This document shows positions 1 to 8,779 of a DNA stretch of 45,439 nt, one piece after another; position 1 is the first letter of the stretch; each line of letters begins with the position of its first letter. The translations under genes were made by a program, and so were the position numbers. Origin of the DNA: a virus; IMG/VR virus record IMGVR_UViG_3300025326_000073, positions 1-45,439 of that record, one strand, 5' to 3'. The notes below the pieces were generated by a model. That model saw only the letters and a program-made list of their open reading frames with translations. It made no database searches and was not told the origin of the DNA.

Positions 1-9
1 CCGCAATTT

Positions 10-135
10 GTGGAGTTCCCCTTCCCACATTTGCATCCTTCGGGATGGTGCGGAACATTGATTACCTGACGGTGTTTGATGAAAATGATGCCGTGGGGAT
101 TCTCTGGAAATACGACAAAGACAACCACAAATTGC
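10..135. repeat. Terminal direct repeat, left copy (circular closure)
   Basis: These 126 bases recur without mismatch at 45314-45439, and one reading frame continues through the joint, so the repeat most simply marks a circular or circularly permuted assembly. Bases 1-9 do not match the sequence before the right copy. Bases 1-13 are the reverse complement of 125-137, so the first nine bases look like a fold-back assembly error rather than phage sequence. Confidence 0.93.
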
Positions 136-1292
136 GGGCCTGGCGCTCTGCGGGGTTTACCCCGGCCGGCACCGCTGGCGCGCAAACTTTTACCGGCACC
201 GCGAATGTTGGTATCTCCGGCACTATCGACGACAACGACGACGCGGCGACTTTGGGACATGCTCTCTATGTCGTTCCCGCGGCTGCGGCCCAGTTTGTGC
301 CTCCGACGTTGGCCGTGGAAGCCTCGGCTACTGGTTTAGTCAAGGACAGCGATAACGCGGCAACGGAGGGCGTAGCTCTTTACGTCGTAGTTGACGATCC
401 TAATTGGTCTGGGACATACCAACTCGGCCACTTTGAGTTTGTCAGTCCGACCAACGCCAACGGCACTTGCACAATTGCAAACGGAGCCGACACGCTTACG
501 TTGTTCGATGATGACGCTGCGGCTACGAATGGAGTAGCTGTGCGGGCGGTTGCGGCCGATGCAGGGTTGGAAGCTACCACTGCGGCTGCTAAAGACATCC
601 TTGTTCCGACCTCCACCGGCAAATATATCCACGTTAATCATGCAACCACTGGCAGCACGCCAGAATTGTATTTTGACGAGGATGCGGCCAACACGTATGA
701 GCGCATCCGGGGGGTTATCGTTGACAACTTAGATGAGCCCTATAAACTCTTGGTCGATACGGCTGCGGCTGAAAATGCCGGGGTTGCGCTTTCGCAAGGT
801 AGCATCGGACGGCTTGGCAATATCGTCACTGTGGGTCCGAAGCCTTTTACCTACCTCGTAGGAGCTTCTGGGCCGGAAGTAACTATTGCATCTCGCCCGG
901 ATGCTGCAAGTCTACCTGGCGCAGTCGCGCTTTATGTTCAAGCGGCTGGTGCTGGTTTCAATGCCGCCAACTTCGGTAAAGAGGATGTGTTTGTGCCCAC
1001 TGCTGGCGGGGACTTCATAAAGGTGGCATATGCGGCTTCGCCCGCTGGTGTGCAGGTCTATGGGTATCCCGAGGGTGCAACTGGTGATCTCAAAATCCTT
1101 GGAGTCATCACGGATAATGCGGACGAGACTTTCACGACCGAAGCTGCTGTTGGTTGGAAGCGCGACACCCCTGCTGGCACCAATAGCACTTCGGCTCTGA
1201 CTGGCACTGCGGTTGCGGCGGCGGCTTTGGTTGAAGATACTGGTTCGGCACTTGCCGCCCAAGTTCTCTATGCCGAGGCTGTTGGCTGGTAA
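12..1292 (+). CDS. Structural protein, C-terminal part (gene starts at 45193)
   Basis: This is the 3' part of a gene whose 5' end lies at the right end of the window (ATG 45193). Joined across the 126-bp overlap it encodes about 467 aa. The frame is open from base 12; the ATG at 45 is internal. The protein is rich in Ala, Gly, Asp and Thr and contains loosely repeated blocks ending in motifs such as ALYVV, each preceded by Asp-Ala-rich stretches (DNDDAAT, DSDNAAT, DDDAAAT). This composition suits a beta-rich, repetitive virion decoration or adhesion protein. It lies downstream of the capsid genes and upstream of tail genes, which supports a virion role. No catalytic motif is seen and no specific function is assigned. 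Confidence 0.85.
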   Translation, partial: GVPLPTFASFGMVRNIDYLTVFDENDAVGILWKYDKDNHKLRAWRSAGFTPAGTAGAQTFTGTANVGISGTIDDNDDAATLGHALYVVPAAAAQFVPPTLAVEASATGLVKDSDNAATEGVALYVVVDDPNWSGTYQLGHFEFVSPTNANGTCTIANGADTLTLFDDDAAATNGVAVRAVAADAGLEATTAAAKDILVPTSTGKYIHVNHATTGSTPELYFDEDAANTYERIRGVIVDNLDEPYKLLVDTAAAENAGVALSQGSIGRLGNIVTVGPKPFTYLVGASGPEVTIASRPDAASLPGAVALYVQAAGAGFNAANFGKEDVFVPTAGGDFIKVAYAASPAGVQVYGYPEGATGDLKILGVITDNADETFTTEAAVGWKRDTPAGTNSTSALTGTAVAAAALVEDTGSALAAQVLYAEAVGW

Positions 1293-1308
1293 TGAACTCA
1301 AAGGGGCC

Positions 1309-1343
1309 TTCCCCACAAGGCTAAATCAGGGAGCCGTGGGGAA
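1309..1343 (+). promoter_or_regulatory. Strong intergenic hairpin between structural genes
   Basis: TTCCCCAC (1309-1316) pairs with GTGGGGAA (1336-1343), and inside it GGCT (1319-1322) pairs with AGCC (1332-1335). The hairpin is flanked by direct copies of GAACTCAAA (1294-1302 and 1341-1349). No U-tract follows, so it is more likely an mRNA-stability or attenuation element than a Rho-independent terminator. The ribosome-binding site of the next gene (AGGAG) lies just downstream. Confidence 0.6.
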
Positions 1344-1361
1344 CTCAAATAGGAGCAACCA

Positions 1362-1673
1362 ATGGCAACTGGTTTAGACTTAAGCGCAGTTCACGTCCTC
1401 AAGAAGATTCCGGGACAGCAAATGTTCCGGGTCGCGGAAACCCATCCAGCGCTGCGCCTGGGTTCCGGCGATAATGTGCTCTACATTCAGCACGGTCGCG
1501 TTTTCTCGGCGGGCGGGGACCATATTCCCTCCGACAAACTCCCGGACTGGTTCAAAGTCGAACTGGAAAAGTGCTCCCAGGATGCCCTTCTGGCGTGCGG
1601 GTATGGCCGAGTCTCTACACCAAAGCCCACTCGTAAACCCAAGGTGACAGAAGATGCCGGCACCCAGTCGTAG
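1362..1673 (+). CDS. Hypothetical virion-region protein, 103 aa
   Basis: ATG 1362 follows a good ribosome-binding site (AGGAGCAACC). The product has a globular N-terminal part and a basic, Pro/Lys-rich tail (KPTRKPKV). No family is recognised. Its 3' end overlaps the next gene by 20 bases. Position among late structural genes suggests a small virion or assembly protein. Confidence 0.75.
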   Translation: MATGLDLSAVHVLKKIPGQQMFRVAETHPALRLGSGDNVLYIQHGRVFSAGGDHIPSDKLPDWFKVELEKCSQDALLACGYGRVSTPKPTRKPKVTEDAGTQS

Positions 1674-2160
1674 TATTTCCGCTTCGTTCACTCGTCCGTC
1701 CAACACCACGGCATACACGGCCGCGGATGTTGTTGCAAATTCCACCACGGCTGCTACTATTCTGACGTTCTCTGGGATTGTATCGGTGCCGGGGGGCTCT
1801 GGAATTATTTCGAGTGCGTGGTTGATCGACTCCGCAGCGGCATCCACCAAGTTGCAAGCGGATTTGTTTTTGTTTGCAGTGGCCCCTGCCACTTACGGCA
1901 ACGACAATGAGGCGTTTGCGCCCACGGATGCTGAAATGTTGGATTGCGTCGGCGTGATTGAATTTGACGGCCCCAACGATTTTGTGGTTGGCAGTGGTAA
2001 TGGTCTGACTCCCGGAGGGTTTTTGGGCGGTCATGGTTCCTTGCGTTTTCAATGTGCCCAGGGTAGCGTTGACCTCTATGGCGTGCTTGTCGCACGCAAC
2101 GCTTACACGCCTGCTTCTGCCGAGGTTTTCAAAATCCTGATTGGCATTACCCCGGATTAA
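1654..2160 (+). CDS. Putative virion decoration or tail-associated protein, 168 aa
   Basis: The protein is rich in Ser, Ala, Gly and Thr and predicted mainly beta-stranded. It resembles in composition a common phage structural protein that follows capsid genes: an N-terminal Ser/Thr-rich strand region, a hydrophobic core (IVSVPGGSGII) and a C-terminal LYGVLVARNAYTPAS stretch. It starts inside the previous gene and ends five bases before the next, so translation is probably coupled. Calling it a decoration or baseplate-proximal protein is inference from context. Confidence 0.7.
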   Translation: MPAPSRSISASFTRPSNTTAYTAADVVANSTTAATILTFSGIVSVPGGSGIISSAWLIDSAAASTKLQADLFLFAVAPATYGNDNEAFAPTDAEMLDCVGVIEFDGPNDFVVGSGNGLTPGGFLGGHGSLRFQCAQGSVDLYGVLVARNAYTPASAEVFKILIGITPD

Positions 2161-2165
2161 TTCTG

Positions 2166-2549
2166 ATGCGGCCAGCCCTAAAACTCATTCTGGTGCTTGG
2201 CCGTGTGGGGGCCTCTCCCCAGTTTCTAGCGGGCGCAGCGGCTTCAATTGCTGGATATGTCATTACCGTAACGGGGACGACTGACGGCGACATCAGCGAT
2301 GGTGTATTTGGTGTCGAATATGGCGTCGGCTCCGGTGGGGTTTATACGGATAGCGTTAATGTTGTCGGCGCTGCGGCCAATCAGTCAATCACACTCGGCA
2401 TACTGGACGGTATCATACCCGGCAACTATTGGAGTGTCTTACTGTATTACAACCTGACCGCAGGCGATCCTGCCGGCAATCGCGTCTACGGCGATGCGCT
2501 TGTAGTTTTCGTAAGCGAATTTGACGGGCTGCTTTTAGGTCAAGGATAG
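2166..2549 (+). CDS. Putative tail/adhesion beta-sandwich protein, 127 aa
   Basis: The first 25 residues are hydrophobic with basic residues (MRPALKLILVLGRVG), followed by a Thr/Gly/Val-rich region (ITVTGTTDGD) like an Ig-like or fibronectin-like beta sandwich. The hydrophobic start might be a membrane signal, but it lacks a clear cleavage site. No family is recognised; virion association is inferred from its neighbours. Confidence 0.65.
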   Translation: MRPALKLILVLGRVGASPQFLAGAAASIAGYVITVTGTTDGDISDGVFGVEYGVGSGGVYTDSVNVVGAAANQSITLGILDGIIPGNYWSVLLYYNLTAGDPAGNRVYGDALVVFVSEFDGLLLGQG

Positions 2550-2551
2550 AC

Positions 2552-3361
2552 ATGGACATCATCACTGCATCTGGTGCATACACAAGTTTGGACGCGGATC
2601 GCGGCGGCGTCGTTAAACTGACCGGCGCTGTCGCGCAGGCCATTACTCTCGATACCACACTTGGCGACAATTGGGCGCAGACGTTCTGGAATCAGAACAC
2701 CGGCGCAGGCGTCAATAACTATGTGACACTGACTCCGAGTAGCGGCACAATTAACGGCGCTGCATCGCTGATCATCTTCTTGGATGATGTGGTCACCGTG
2801 ATCTGTGATGGCACGAACTGGACTGCTATCTATCTCCACCAAGCGCCGATCTTTTCAATGAATGTTGACGACGTAACGCTTGCAGCTTTTGTAAATGGCA
2901 CTACGGACATAGCGTGGCTGGAATCGGGAAGAGGGACGCTGAGTGTTCCCGCTTCTACATTGTATAGATTTAAAGCCCAGATACATACTTACAATTCAGG
3001 AGCGAGAACATCCCACACCACATCGTTCAACTTCCTTGGCGCAGGAACAGCAACGTTAACAGATATCCGGTATCAATGGGTATCTGGGGCTGCTGCGGCA
3101 GGGGGTCAGACAAGCGGAACAAGCGGAAGCGCTGTGGTAGGCACGGCAACGGTTATCATGTCTGCTCAGACAGCAACGGATATGTATACCACGATTAAAG
3201 GCCATTTCCGCACAAATGCGGCAGGCACCATAGTTCCGGCAATTAGGCACAGCGCTGATCCTATTAATGGTGGTGTCATTAAGTCACGCAAGGGCAGTTT
3301 CTTCTGGTGCGAAAAGCTCGGCGCGGCTGCATTAGGGTCATCCGGCCAATGGGCATCATGA
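2552..3361 (+). CDS. Putative tail fibre/adhesion protein, 269 aa
   Basis: The N-terminal half (about residues 1-95) has the pattern of short phage-fibre beta domains: strands, Asn/Gly turns and aromatic residues (VICDGTNWTAIY). The C-terminal half is a second beta-rich domain with Gly/Ser/Thr-rich linkers. The stop codon overlaps the start of the next gene (ATGA/ATGATG at 3358-3363), which indicates coupled translation. It is probably a host-recognition or decoration protein, assigned from composition and context only. Confidence 0.7.
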   Translation: MDIITASGAYTSLDADRGGVVKLTGAVAQAITLDTTLGDNWAQTFWNQNTGAGVNNYVTLTPSSGTINGAASLIIFLDDVVTVICDGTNWTAIYLHQAPIFSMNVDDVTLAAFVNGTTDIAWLESGRGTLSVPASTLYRFKAQIHTYNSGARTSHTTSFNFLGAGTATLTDIRYQWVSGAAAAGGQTSGTSGSAVVGTATVIMSAQTATDMYTTIKGHFRTNAAGTIVPAIRHSADPINGGVIKSRKGSFFWCEKLGAAALGSSGQWAS

Positions 3362-5193
3362 TGAAGTCGTTGCTTGCAGCCTTGTTGCTACTCTGCGCCT
3401 TTGGGGCGCAGGCGGCCACTGTCACCAACGGCCTTGTATCGTGCACTGATACTATCTCTGCCACTCCAACCGCGCCGCAGCAGATTTTTATCGACTGCAC
3501 GGCGACAACCGGGGTGGTAAGTGCGGCCACCAAGCCGTTTCACAGCCTGCTATATCGCGTAAATTTTGGTGATACGGCATTGACCAGCGATCCGAACGGG
3601 ACGGCTTGGGCCAACGCAGCAAACACGACACTCTCTAAAAATCAGGCGGCGGGGGCTGTTTCGGCGCACGTCTACCAGACGGCTGGGACTTATACATGGA
3701 CGGTGACTGTTAGTGATGGCACGGTTACCCGGAGCGTATCCAACACTAACGTAATTGCTTCAGCCGATACCACGTTTGCCGGCGCGGCGACGACTTGCTA
3801 CTACAATACTACGCTTGGGACAGGCTGTCCGGCTGATGCAACTGACGGTGGTGCAACAGACGACTTTGACGGCAAGATTACGTCGGCTGCCTGCAACGCC
3901 GCGACAAAACGCTGCTTGTTTAAAGGCGGCGATACGTTTACTTCCAATGCGCCTGGGACATTCACGGCAGCCGGCCCTAACATGATTGGTTCGTATGGAA
4001 TCGGCAACGCAATCATAGCCACGACGACTAACATCAACGCCATTTCGTTAGCAGCCTCTACGATAGATGACCTGCGCATTGTGGACTTGACTTTTCAAGG
4101 CACCGAATCAAGCGGCAGCGCTGCCGCTATTGTGTTTCCGTCGGGGATAACTGCATCTGGCGTTACGATGTTGCGACTTGTTGGCGCAGACCTGCAAAAC
4201 GCCGGTCTTTCCGGCGGTGGTTCCGCGGGAACTGCTGGCGTTTGCAACCTATGTGTGTTACAGGAAAGCGCGTTCACTGGAATGCTGGCCGGCATGGGGA
4301 CGTTTGGCCGATTCACAAATTCCGCAATTCTCGGAAATTTGATTGGTCCATGTGCGGGAACCTGCGAGTTTCCGTTGCGTTTAAGTAACGCTCAAAAAAC
4401 TGTCATCAGTTTTAATACCCTGACCGGACCGCTGGAGGGAAAGAATACTCTGTCGCTCCGTGCAATAGATTTTGTGACGACAGCAGAAGATACTTTTTAT
4501 GTCATCATTTCGGATAACCACATCAGCACGGATACCCGGAACAATGCACTAGTGACGATTGATCAAGGCGGCGACGGGCAGTTAGATGCCAGGCACTATG
4601 ATATTATCCTAGAGCGAAACTTGTTGGTTTTGGGTGCATATACAGGGGCGAACTCTATTAACTGCATGGCCCTCAAAGGAACTCGGGTCACAGTTAGGAA
4701 TAATATCTGCAATCTGGATGCCGCAACTGTTGCAAATGGAAACGCCTTCACTGTCGCCGGCGGTCCGGGAGTGGAGGTAGCTTTAGATATTAACATATAC
4801 AATAACACTTTGTATTCGAGTAAAGCGGTCACGATTCGCGGTGCGAGCATAGCTGCTGGAGCCACTGAGACGCTCTACAAAAACAATTTGTGCTACTTCC
4901 CAAACACGGTTCCAGCGTCTAATAGGTGCCTCGTAAACTCTGACGGCAGCACAATCGCCGCCACCAATTCAACTGACGCCCAAACTATCAGCGACCCGGC
5001 ATTTGACGGCCCCCTAACCTCAATATTCGGGTGGCGCATCGGGACCGGGAGCTACGCAGCGGAGAATGGGACAGCGATATTTCCGGCAAGCAACGATGAC
5101 TTCTTTCGCTGCGATGACGTGACCGCAAACGAACACATCGGCGCTGCCGTGTCTCGCGTCAGGGCGCGGTGCCGAGGAGTGGCGGGGCCATGA
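3358..5193 (+). CDS. Cys-rich parallel beta-helix protein with signal peptide and PKD-like domain
   Basis: The chosen start is ATG 3358 (or the adjacent ATG 3361), at the stop of the previous gene. The N-terminus is a textbook Sec signal: MMKS, a Leu/Ala hydrophobic core, then GAQA-A with an AxA cleavage site near residue 19. A PKD-like beta domain follows (about residues 20-135, ending in TYTWTVTVSDG), then a long right-handed beta-helix of pectate-lyase type with repeated Asn/Ile/Val rungs (about 180-520). The mature part has about 16 cysteines, many in close pairs (VCNLC, CAGTC), as expected for disulphides formed outside the cytoplasm. The position among tail genes suggests a tailspike or depolymerase, but a signal peptide is unusual for a virion protein. 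A secreted carbohydrate-binding or -degrading protein acquired from a bacterium is the alternative. Confidence 0.75.
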   Translation: MMKSLLAALLLLCAFGAQAATVTNGLVSCTDTISATPTAPQQIFIDCTATTGVVSAATKPFHSLLYRVNFGDTALTSDPNGTAWANAANTTLSKNQAAGAVSAHVYQTAGTYTWTVTVSDGTVTRSVSNTNVIASADTTFAGAATTCYYNTTLGTGCPADATDGGATDDFDGKITSAACNAATKRCLFKGGDTFTSNAPGTFTAAGPNMIGSYGIGNAIIATTTNINAISLAASTIDDLRIVDLTFQGTESSGSAAAIVFPSGITASGVTMLRLVGADLQNAGLSGGGSAGTAGVCNLCVLQESAFTGMLAGMGTFGRFTNSAILGNLIGPCAGTCEFPLRLSNAQKTVISFNTLTGPLEGKNTLSLRAIDFVTTAEDTFYVIISDNHISTDTRNNALVTIDQGGDGQLDARHYDIILERNLLVLGAYTGANSINCMALKGTRVTVRNNICNLDAATVANGNAFTVAGGPGVEVALDINIYNNTLYSSKAVTIRGASIAAGATETLYKNNLCYFPNTVPASNRCLVNSDGSTIAATNSTDAQTISDPAFDGPLTSIFGWRIGTGSYAAENGTAIFPASNDDFFRCDDVTANEHIGAAVSRVRARCRGVAGP

Positions 5194-6173
5194 CCATTCT
5201 CCAAACCACTGCCGACATCATTGACAATGTGTTGTTTCGTGCGGGCGAGCCCACGGACGGCACTAGCGACTTCAACACACACGCCTTGAACCTCGTCGTG
5301 CGTGCCTATCGTGCAATTTGGATGGGCGGGGGCGAGTTTGTCGAGGGGATGAATGAACCCTGGTTGTGGCTCAAAAAAGACCCGCCAGGGGTTATCACAT
5401 TCGTTCCCGTGCGTGATGAGGGGGCCGTCGATGTGACCAACAATAATGCAACTGCCACCTTGAATGCAGCAGCCTTCCTCAACGGTATGGTCAATACAGA
5501 CCTTGACGGGTGGTTCTTCAAGGTTGATACTCACCCGGACGTATTTCGTATTTCGGCACATACCACTGGCAGTCAAGTGCTGACTCTCGACGCCCCCTAT
5601 ACCGGCCCAGATGGTAACGATGTCAATTACAAGTTGATGAAGCTGGAATATTCCTTGGCCTCGGATTTGCTCCGCCTCATCTCCCCCATTCGAGTGCAAT
5701 CCGATAACGAAGATGAAGTGCTCGGTATTGACCTGACAGCGTTGGATCGAGACTATCCTCTCGCTTTGGTCCAAGGCGGCACGCCTGACCGATTTGCGCT
5801 CGTTACCGAAACCAAGATTCGCGTCAATCGCTTCGGTGGAGCCTCTTCTGAGGAACTCATTCGCGGGGAGTATGACTATCTCCAAAAACCTGATGATCTG
5901 ACGGATGCTTCCGACAGCACACCGCTTGTGCCCCTGGAGCACCGCCAACTCATTGCCGATATCGCCCTCTTCTACCTCTTCACTGACAAGGCAGATGCTC
6001 GCGCTGAGGCCCTTGCCATGCAAGCCAAGGCTGGCCTTAAGTCGATGGCCGCAGACAACCGTGCTCGAATGCAGCAAATCGGACGCAACTTTGGGGCCAT
6101 CCTCCCCCGCCAGGATAGTCTCGGACTCAGAAGGCGCATCCTTCGCACCACTTCCGGGTTGATACTGGGATGA
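5190..6173 (+). CDS. Putative head-tail adaptor (gp4/tail tubular A-like), 327 aa
   Basis: The start is ATG 5190, which overlaps the upstream stop (ATGA) and has a GAGGAG-type ribosome-binding site; a longer GTG-started frame is less likely. The N-terminus (TTADIIDNVLFRAGEP, then AYRAIWMGGGEF) is helical and resembles adaptor proteins that dock under the portal in short-tailed phages. The centre carries a beta insert. The C-terminal third is a helix-rich arm ending near QQIGRNFGAILPRQ. The nozzle-like protein follows three genes downstream, as expected in podoviruses. The assignment rests on pattern and gene order. Confidence 0.65.
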   Translation: MTILQTTADIIDNVLFRAGEPTDGTSDFNTHALNLVVRAYRAIWMGGGEFVEGMNEPWLWLKKDPPGVITFVPVRDEGAVDVTNNNATATLNAAAFLNGMVNTDLDGWFFKVDTHPDVFRISAHTTGSQVLTLDAPYTGPDGNDVNYKLMKLEYSLASDLLRLISPIRVQSDNEDEVLGIDLTALDRDYPLALVQGGTPDRFALVTETKIRVNRFGGASSEELIRGEYDYLQKPDDLTDASDSTPLVPLEHRQLIADIALFYLFTDKADARAEALAMQAKAGLKSMAADNRARMQQIGRNFGAILPRQDSLGLRRRILRTTSGLILG

Positions 6174-6358
6174 GTTTTGCCGTCTTGACAGAGAAAGTCC
6201 CTGAAAGTGTTGTTAAACCCGATCCGGTTTGGTTTAACAACTTGGTGGATGATCTCTATTATTCAGGCACAGACCACCCAGGGGCGCGACATCGCATCGT
6301 GGTGGGGTTGCTGTTGGCGTTTGCGGCAGGAGTGAAGGCTTCTGAGCGAGGGGCTTGA
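6170..6358 (+). CDS. Small hypothetical tail-region protein, 62 aa
   Basis: ATGA overlap with the previous gene and TGATG overlap with the next make this a translationally coupled gene. A soluble N-terminal part (VWFNNLVDDLYYSG) is followed by a hydrophobic helix (IVVGLLLAFAAGV). Function unknown. Confidence 0.7.
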   Translation: MSFAVLTEKVPESVVKPDPVWFNNLVDDLYYSGTDHPGARHRIVVGLLLAFAAGVKASERGA

Positions 6359-6717
6359 TGTCTACCACCATTGTCATCCAGGACGCCATGATTAATGCCA
6401 CTTTTGAGGCTGGTGGTGTCGTGTATCACATGGACGGAGACATCTTGGCCTTGTTGAAAGGACTTGAAACTCTCAATGCGGTTTCCGAGATTGTTTCCGC
6501 TAACTTGACCCATTCGGGAAACTACGTGTATGTGTTGACGTTGGCAAATGGACGTATTTGGCAGCAAGAAATGAAGAAGCTCCCCGGCACACCCACCACA
6601 TTTACGCTTCTAGGATTTTGGCCTCAGCCTGAAATTCTAGCCCATCGAGATGCCCGCGATGCGGTGTTGCGCATGATTGACCGCGGTTTTACGTCATTCA
6701 CGATAAGTTTTATCTAG
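6358..6717 (+). CDS. Hypothetical tail-region protein, 119 aa
   Basis: ATG 6358 overlaps the upstream TGA. The product looks like a small alpha/beta protein: strands around TIVIQDAMINATFE and YVYVLTLANGRIWQ, and an aromatic, Pro-rich centre (LLGFWPQPEI). It sits between adaptor and nozzle genes, so it may be a small tail-assembly component. No family is recognised. Confidence 0.7.
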   Translation: MSTTIVIQDAMINATFEAGGVVYHMDGDILALLKGLETLNAVSEIVSANLTHSGNYVYVLTLANGRIWQQEMKKLPGTPTTFTLLGFWPQPEILAHRDARDAVLRMIDRGFTSFTISFI

Positions 6718-6719
6718 CC

Positions 6720-8324
6720 ATGCCCGCCTATACTGGCTACATCATTCCTCTCCCCCTTGGTCAAGGTGGCTTGGTCGGCACCAAAGACCAACAGCAAATC
6801 GCCCCGGACAAGTTGATTGTTGCCCGGAACCTTTCCTATGAAGGTGGGGCCTTGCGTAAGGAAGGGGGCGCAGCCAAATATAATTCGACAGTCATCACAG
6901 GAGCCCCTAGCGTGCTCGGCGGATGGGATTGGTGGCCGTCTGACGGGGTGCAACGGGCGGTTGTAGCCCTGTCTGATGGCACCCTCAAGAAAGACGCCGG
7001 CACGGGAGCCTTTGCCACCACGCTCAAAAGCGGTCTCACCATGTCCAGTGTTGTGCCAGTATTTGTCGAAGCTGGCAAAGAGGCCGCGGCCAACAATCGC
7101 AAACTATTCATATTCACCGGCAAAAACGCCGTGCAGACGCTCTCCGGTGATGGTGCAACCACCGCCGATATTACCACTCCCGCAGCTGATTGGAGTGGCT
7201 CCAATCAACCTTCGTTCGGGCTCAACCACGAACAACGTTTGTGGGGCGGCGGCAATCTCAACGACCCCCACCGCATCTATTATTCCACCACGGCCGATCA
7301 CGAAAACATGACCGGGGCCGGTAGTGGCAGCATATCAGTCTACCCCGGCGAAGGGGAACGGCTTGTGGGAGCCTTGAGTTTCAAAGGGTTGATCGTGCTC
7401 TGGAAGTTTCCACGCGGCATTTACATCGTGGATACCACTGACCCAACTATCTCCAATTGGAAAGTGCGGCGATTGTCGCGTTCGGTTGGCGGGGTATCTC
7501 CCCTCGGCGCAGCCGAAGTGGACAATGATGTGATATTCGTAGATGGGGCTCTCAACTTCCATCTGCTGTCGGCGGTGCAAGAATTCGGGGATGCGGCGGC
7601 TAGCAACCTATCCAAAAAACTTGACATTTACTCATTCATTCAAGATAACTTCAACCAGGCGCAAGCTGCGTTTGCCCGATCTGTCTACTATGCCGCCAAA
7701 CGGGAGTTACACTTTGCCGTGGCCGGGCTTGGGTCTACTGTCAACAACACTCGATTTGTGCTCGATTTCAACCAATCTGAGGGGCTTTTGCGATTTCGCT
7801 ATTCGGACCGGGATACATGCGAGAGTCTGTGGATTCGCAAAGACACCAACAACGTAGAGCGCTTGACCAGCGGGGACAATGCCGGATTCGTGTGGAATAT
7901 GGACAAAACTGCCAAGGATAAGGATGGAAATGGCTATTCCGGGGCCTGGCAGACCGCGTATGTGTCCGGGGACTGGATTGATCCCATTTTGGCAACTGTT
8001 CGCAAAATTGGGCAGTTTCTTGAAATTGTGGTGGCTCCGACAGGCAATTGGAACCTCGACGTGGATATCTTCTGGGATGGCTCCTTGGTGCAGACTGTGA
8101 CCTATAACATGGGGGTGTCTGGGTCGGCCCTGGGCAGTTTCGTGTTGGGAACTGATAAACTCGCGGGGGATCAAATCCTTAGCAGGAAGCGTCGAATTGT
8201 CGGCAGTGGCCGGCGATTATCCATTGCGGGCCGCAACAGCGGGGCCGGCGAGGATTTCTCGGTTGGACACGCCTTTTTGCACTGTTTGGTTGGGGATGAA
8301 CGCCCCGGCCGGGATGCTACCTAA
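6720..8324 (+). CDS. Putative tail nozzle/stabilisation protein (P22 gp10-like), 534 aa
   Basis: The protein opens with a Pro/Gly-rich segment (GYIIPLPLGQGGLVG), then a NLSYEGGALRKEGG block typical of phage nozzle proteins (the first strands of a beta-propeller), then repeated beta-blade-like segments rich in Trp and Gly (GGWDWWPSDG, LWGGGNLNDP, IVLWKFPRGIYIVD). The C-terminal quarter is another beta domain (NWNLDVDIFWDG). Size and place, just after the adaptor-like gene, match the six-fold tail nozzle of short-tailed phages. Overlap with the next gene is TAATG. Moderately sure from domain pattern and synteny. Confidence 0.7.
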   Translation: MPAYTGYIIPLPLGQGGLVGTKDQQQIAPDKLIVARNLSYEGGALRKEGGAAKYNSTVITGAPSVLGGWDWWPSDGVQRAVVALSDGTLKKDAGTGAFATTLKSGLTMSSVVPVFVEAGKEAAANNRKLFIFTGKNAVQTLSGDGATTADITTPAADWSGSNQPSFGLNHEQRLWGGGNLNDPHRIYYSTTADHENMTGAGSGSISVYPGEGERLVGALSFKGLIVLWKFPRGIYIVDTTDPTISNWKVRRLSRSVGGVSPLGAAEVDNDVIFVDGALNFHLLSAVQEFGDAAASNLSKKLDIYSFIQDNFNQAQAAFARSVYYAAKRELHFAVAGLGSTVNNTRFVLDFNQSEGLLRFRYSDRDTCESLWIRKDTNNVERLTSGDNAGFVWNMDKTAKDKDGNGYSGAWQTAYVSGDWIDPILATVRKIGQFLEIVVAPTGNWNLDVDIFWDGSLVQTVTYNMGVSGSALGSFVLGTDKLAGDQILSRKRRIVGSGRRLSIAGRNSGAGEDFSVGHAFLHCLVGDERPGRDAT

Positions 8325-8779
8325 TGTCTAAGTCACAACGGCACGTAAAGGCTCTTCAAGCCCTCAGGGATAAAGGCTCGTCCTTTGTCGAGGACTACTG
8401 CACCTTTCGTAATCGAGAGTTATGGGAGGTTCGCTGTAAAGGGTGCGGCACTATTATTCGCAAGATGCTCCCAATCGAGGAATTGAGTGTCAAAAGAATT
8501 GTGCGCGGAGTTACCCTTATCCAGGAACGCTTAGCGTTGGCATGCCTCGCCAATTATCGAGAGGTTTTGATAGCGTTTGACGATGGTAGTAAACACGTCA
8601 CGCCAATGTGCGTTGAATGCGCTACTACTCGACTGCAAGACAAGGATTTGCTGGAAGCGGTCTACACGGCGGACCTCGAACAGTGGAAACGCGAAGGGGC
8701 GGGTGTGTCCGAAGTGGATGCAAGGCGCAAACCCAATCGCGTAGCCAAGGTGGCTGAACAAATCCGAGGGAACGAATAA
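8324..8779 (+). CDS. Putative zinc-binding hypothetical protein, 151 aa
   Basis: Two Cys pairs (CKGC near residue 38, CVEC near residue 97) suggest a split zinc ribbon. The N- and C-terminal parts are helical and charged, including a basic stretch (DARRKPNRVAKVAEQ). The gene is coupled by TAATG to the nozzle gene and ends at the start of the tail-fibre gene, so a tail-fibre assembly or scaffold role is possible but unproven. Confidence 0.7.
   Translation: MSKSQRHVKALQALRDKGSSFVEDYCTFRNRELWEVRCKGCGTIIRKMLPIEELSVKRIVRGVTLIQERLALACLANYREVLIAFDDGSKHVTPMCVECATTRLQDKDLLEAVYTADLEQWKREGAGVSEVDARRKPNRVAKVAEQIRGNE

Noticed and set aside
5052-6077. Antisense frame of 341 codons opposite the adaptor gene
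   Set aside because: Shadow frame against a late + operon, without supporting motif or start signal.
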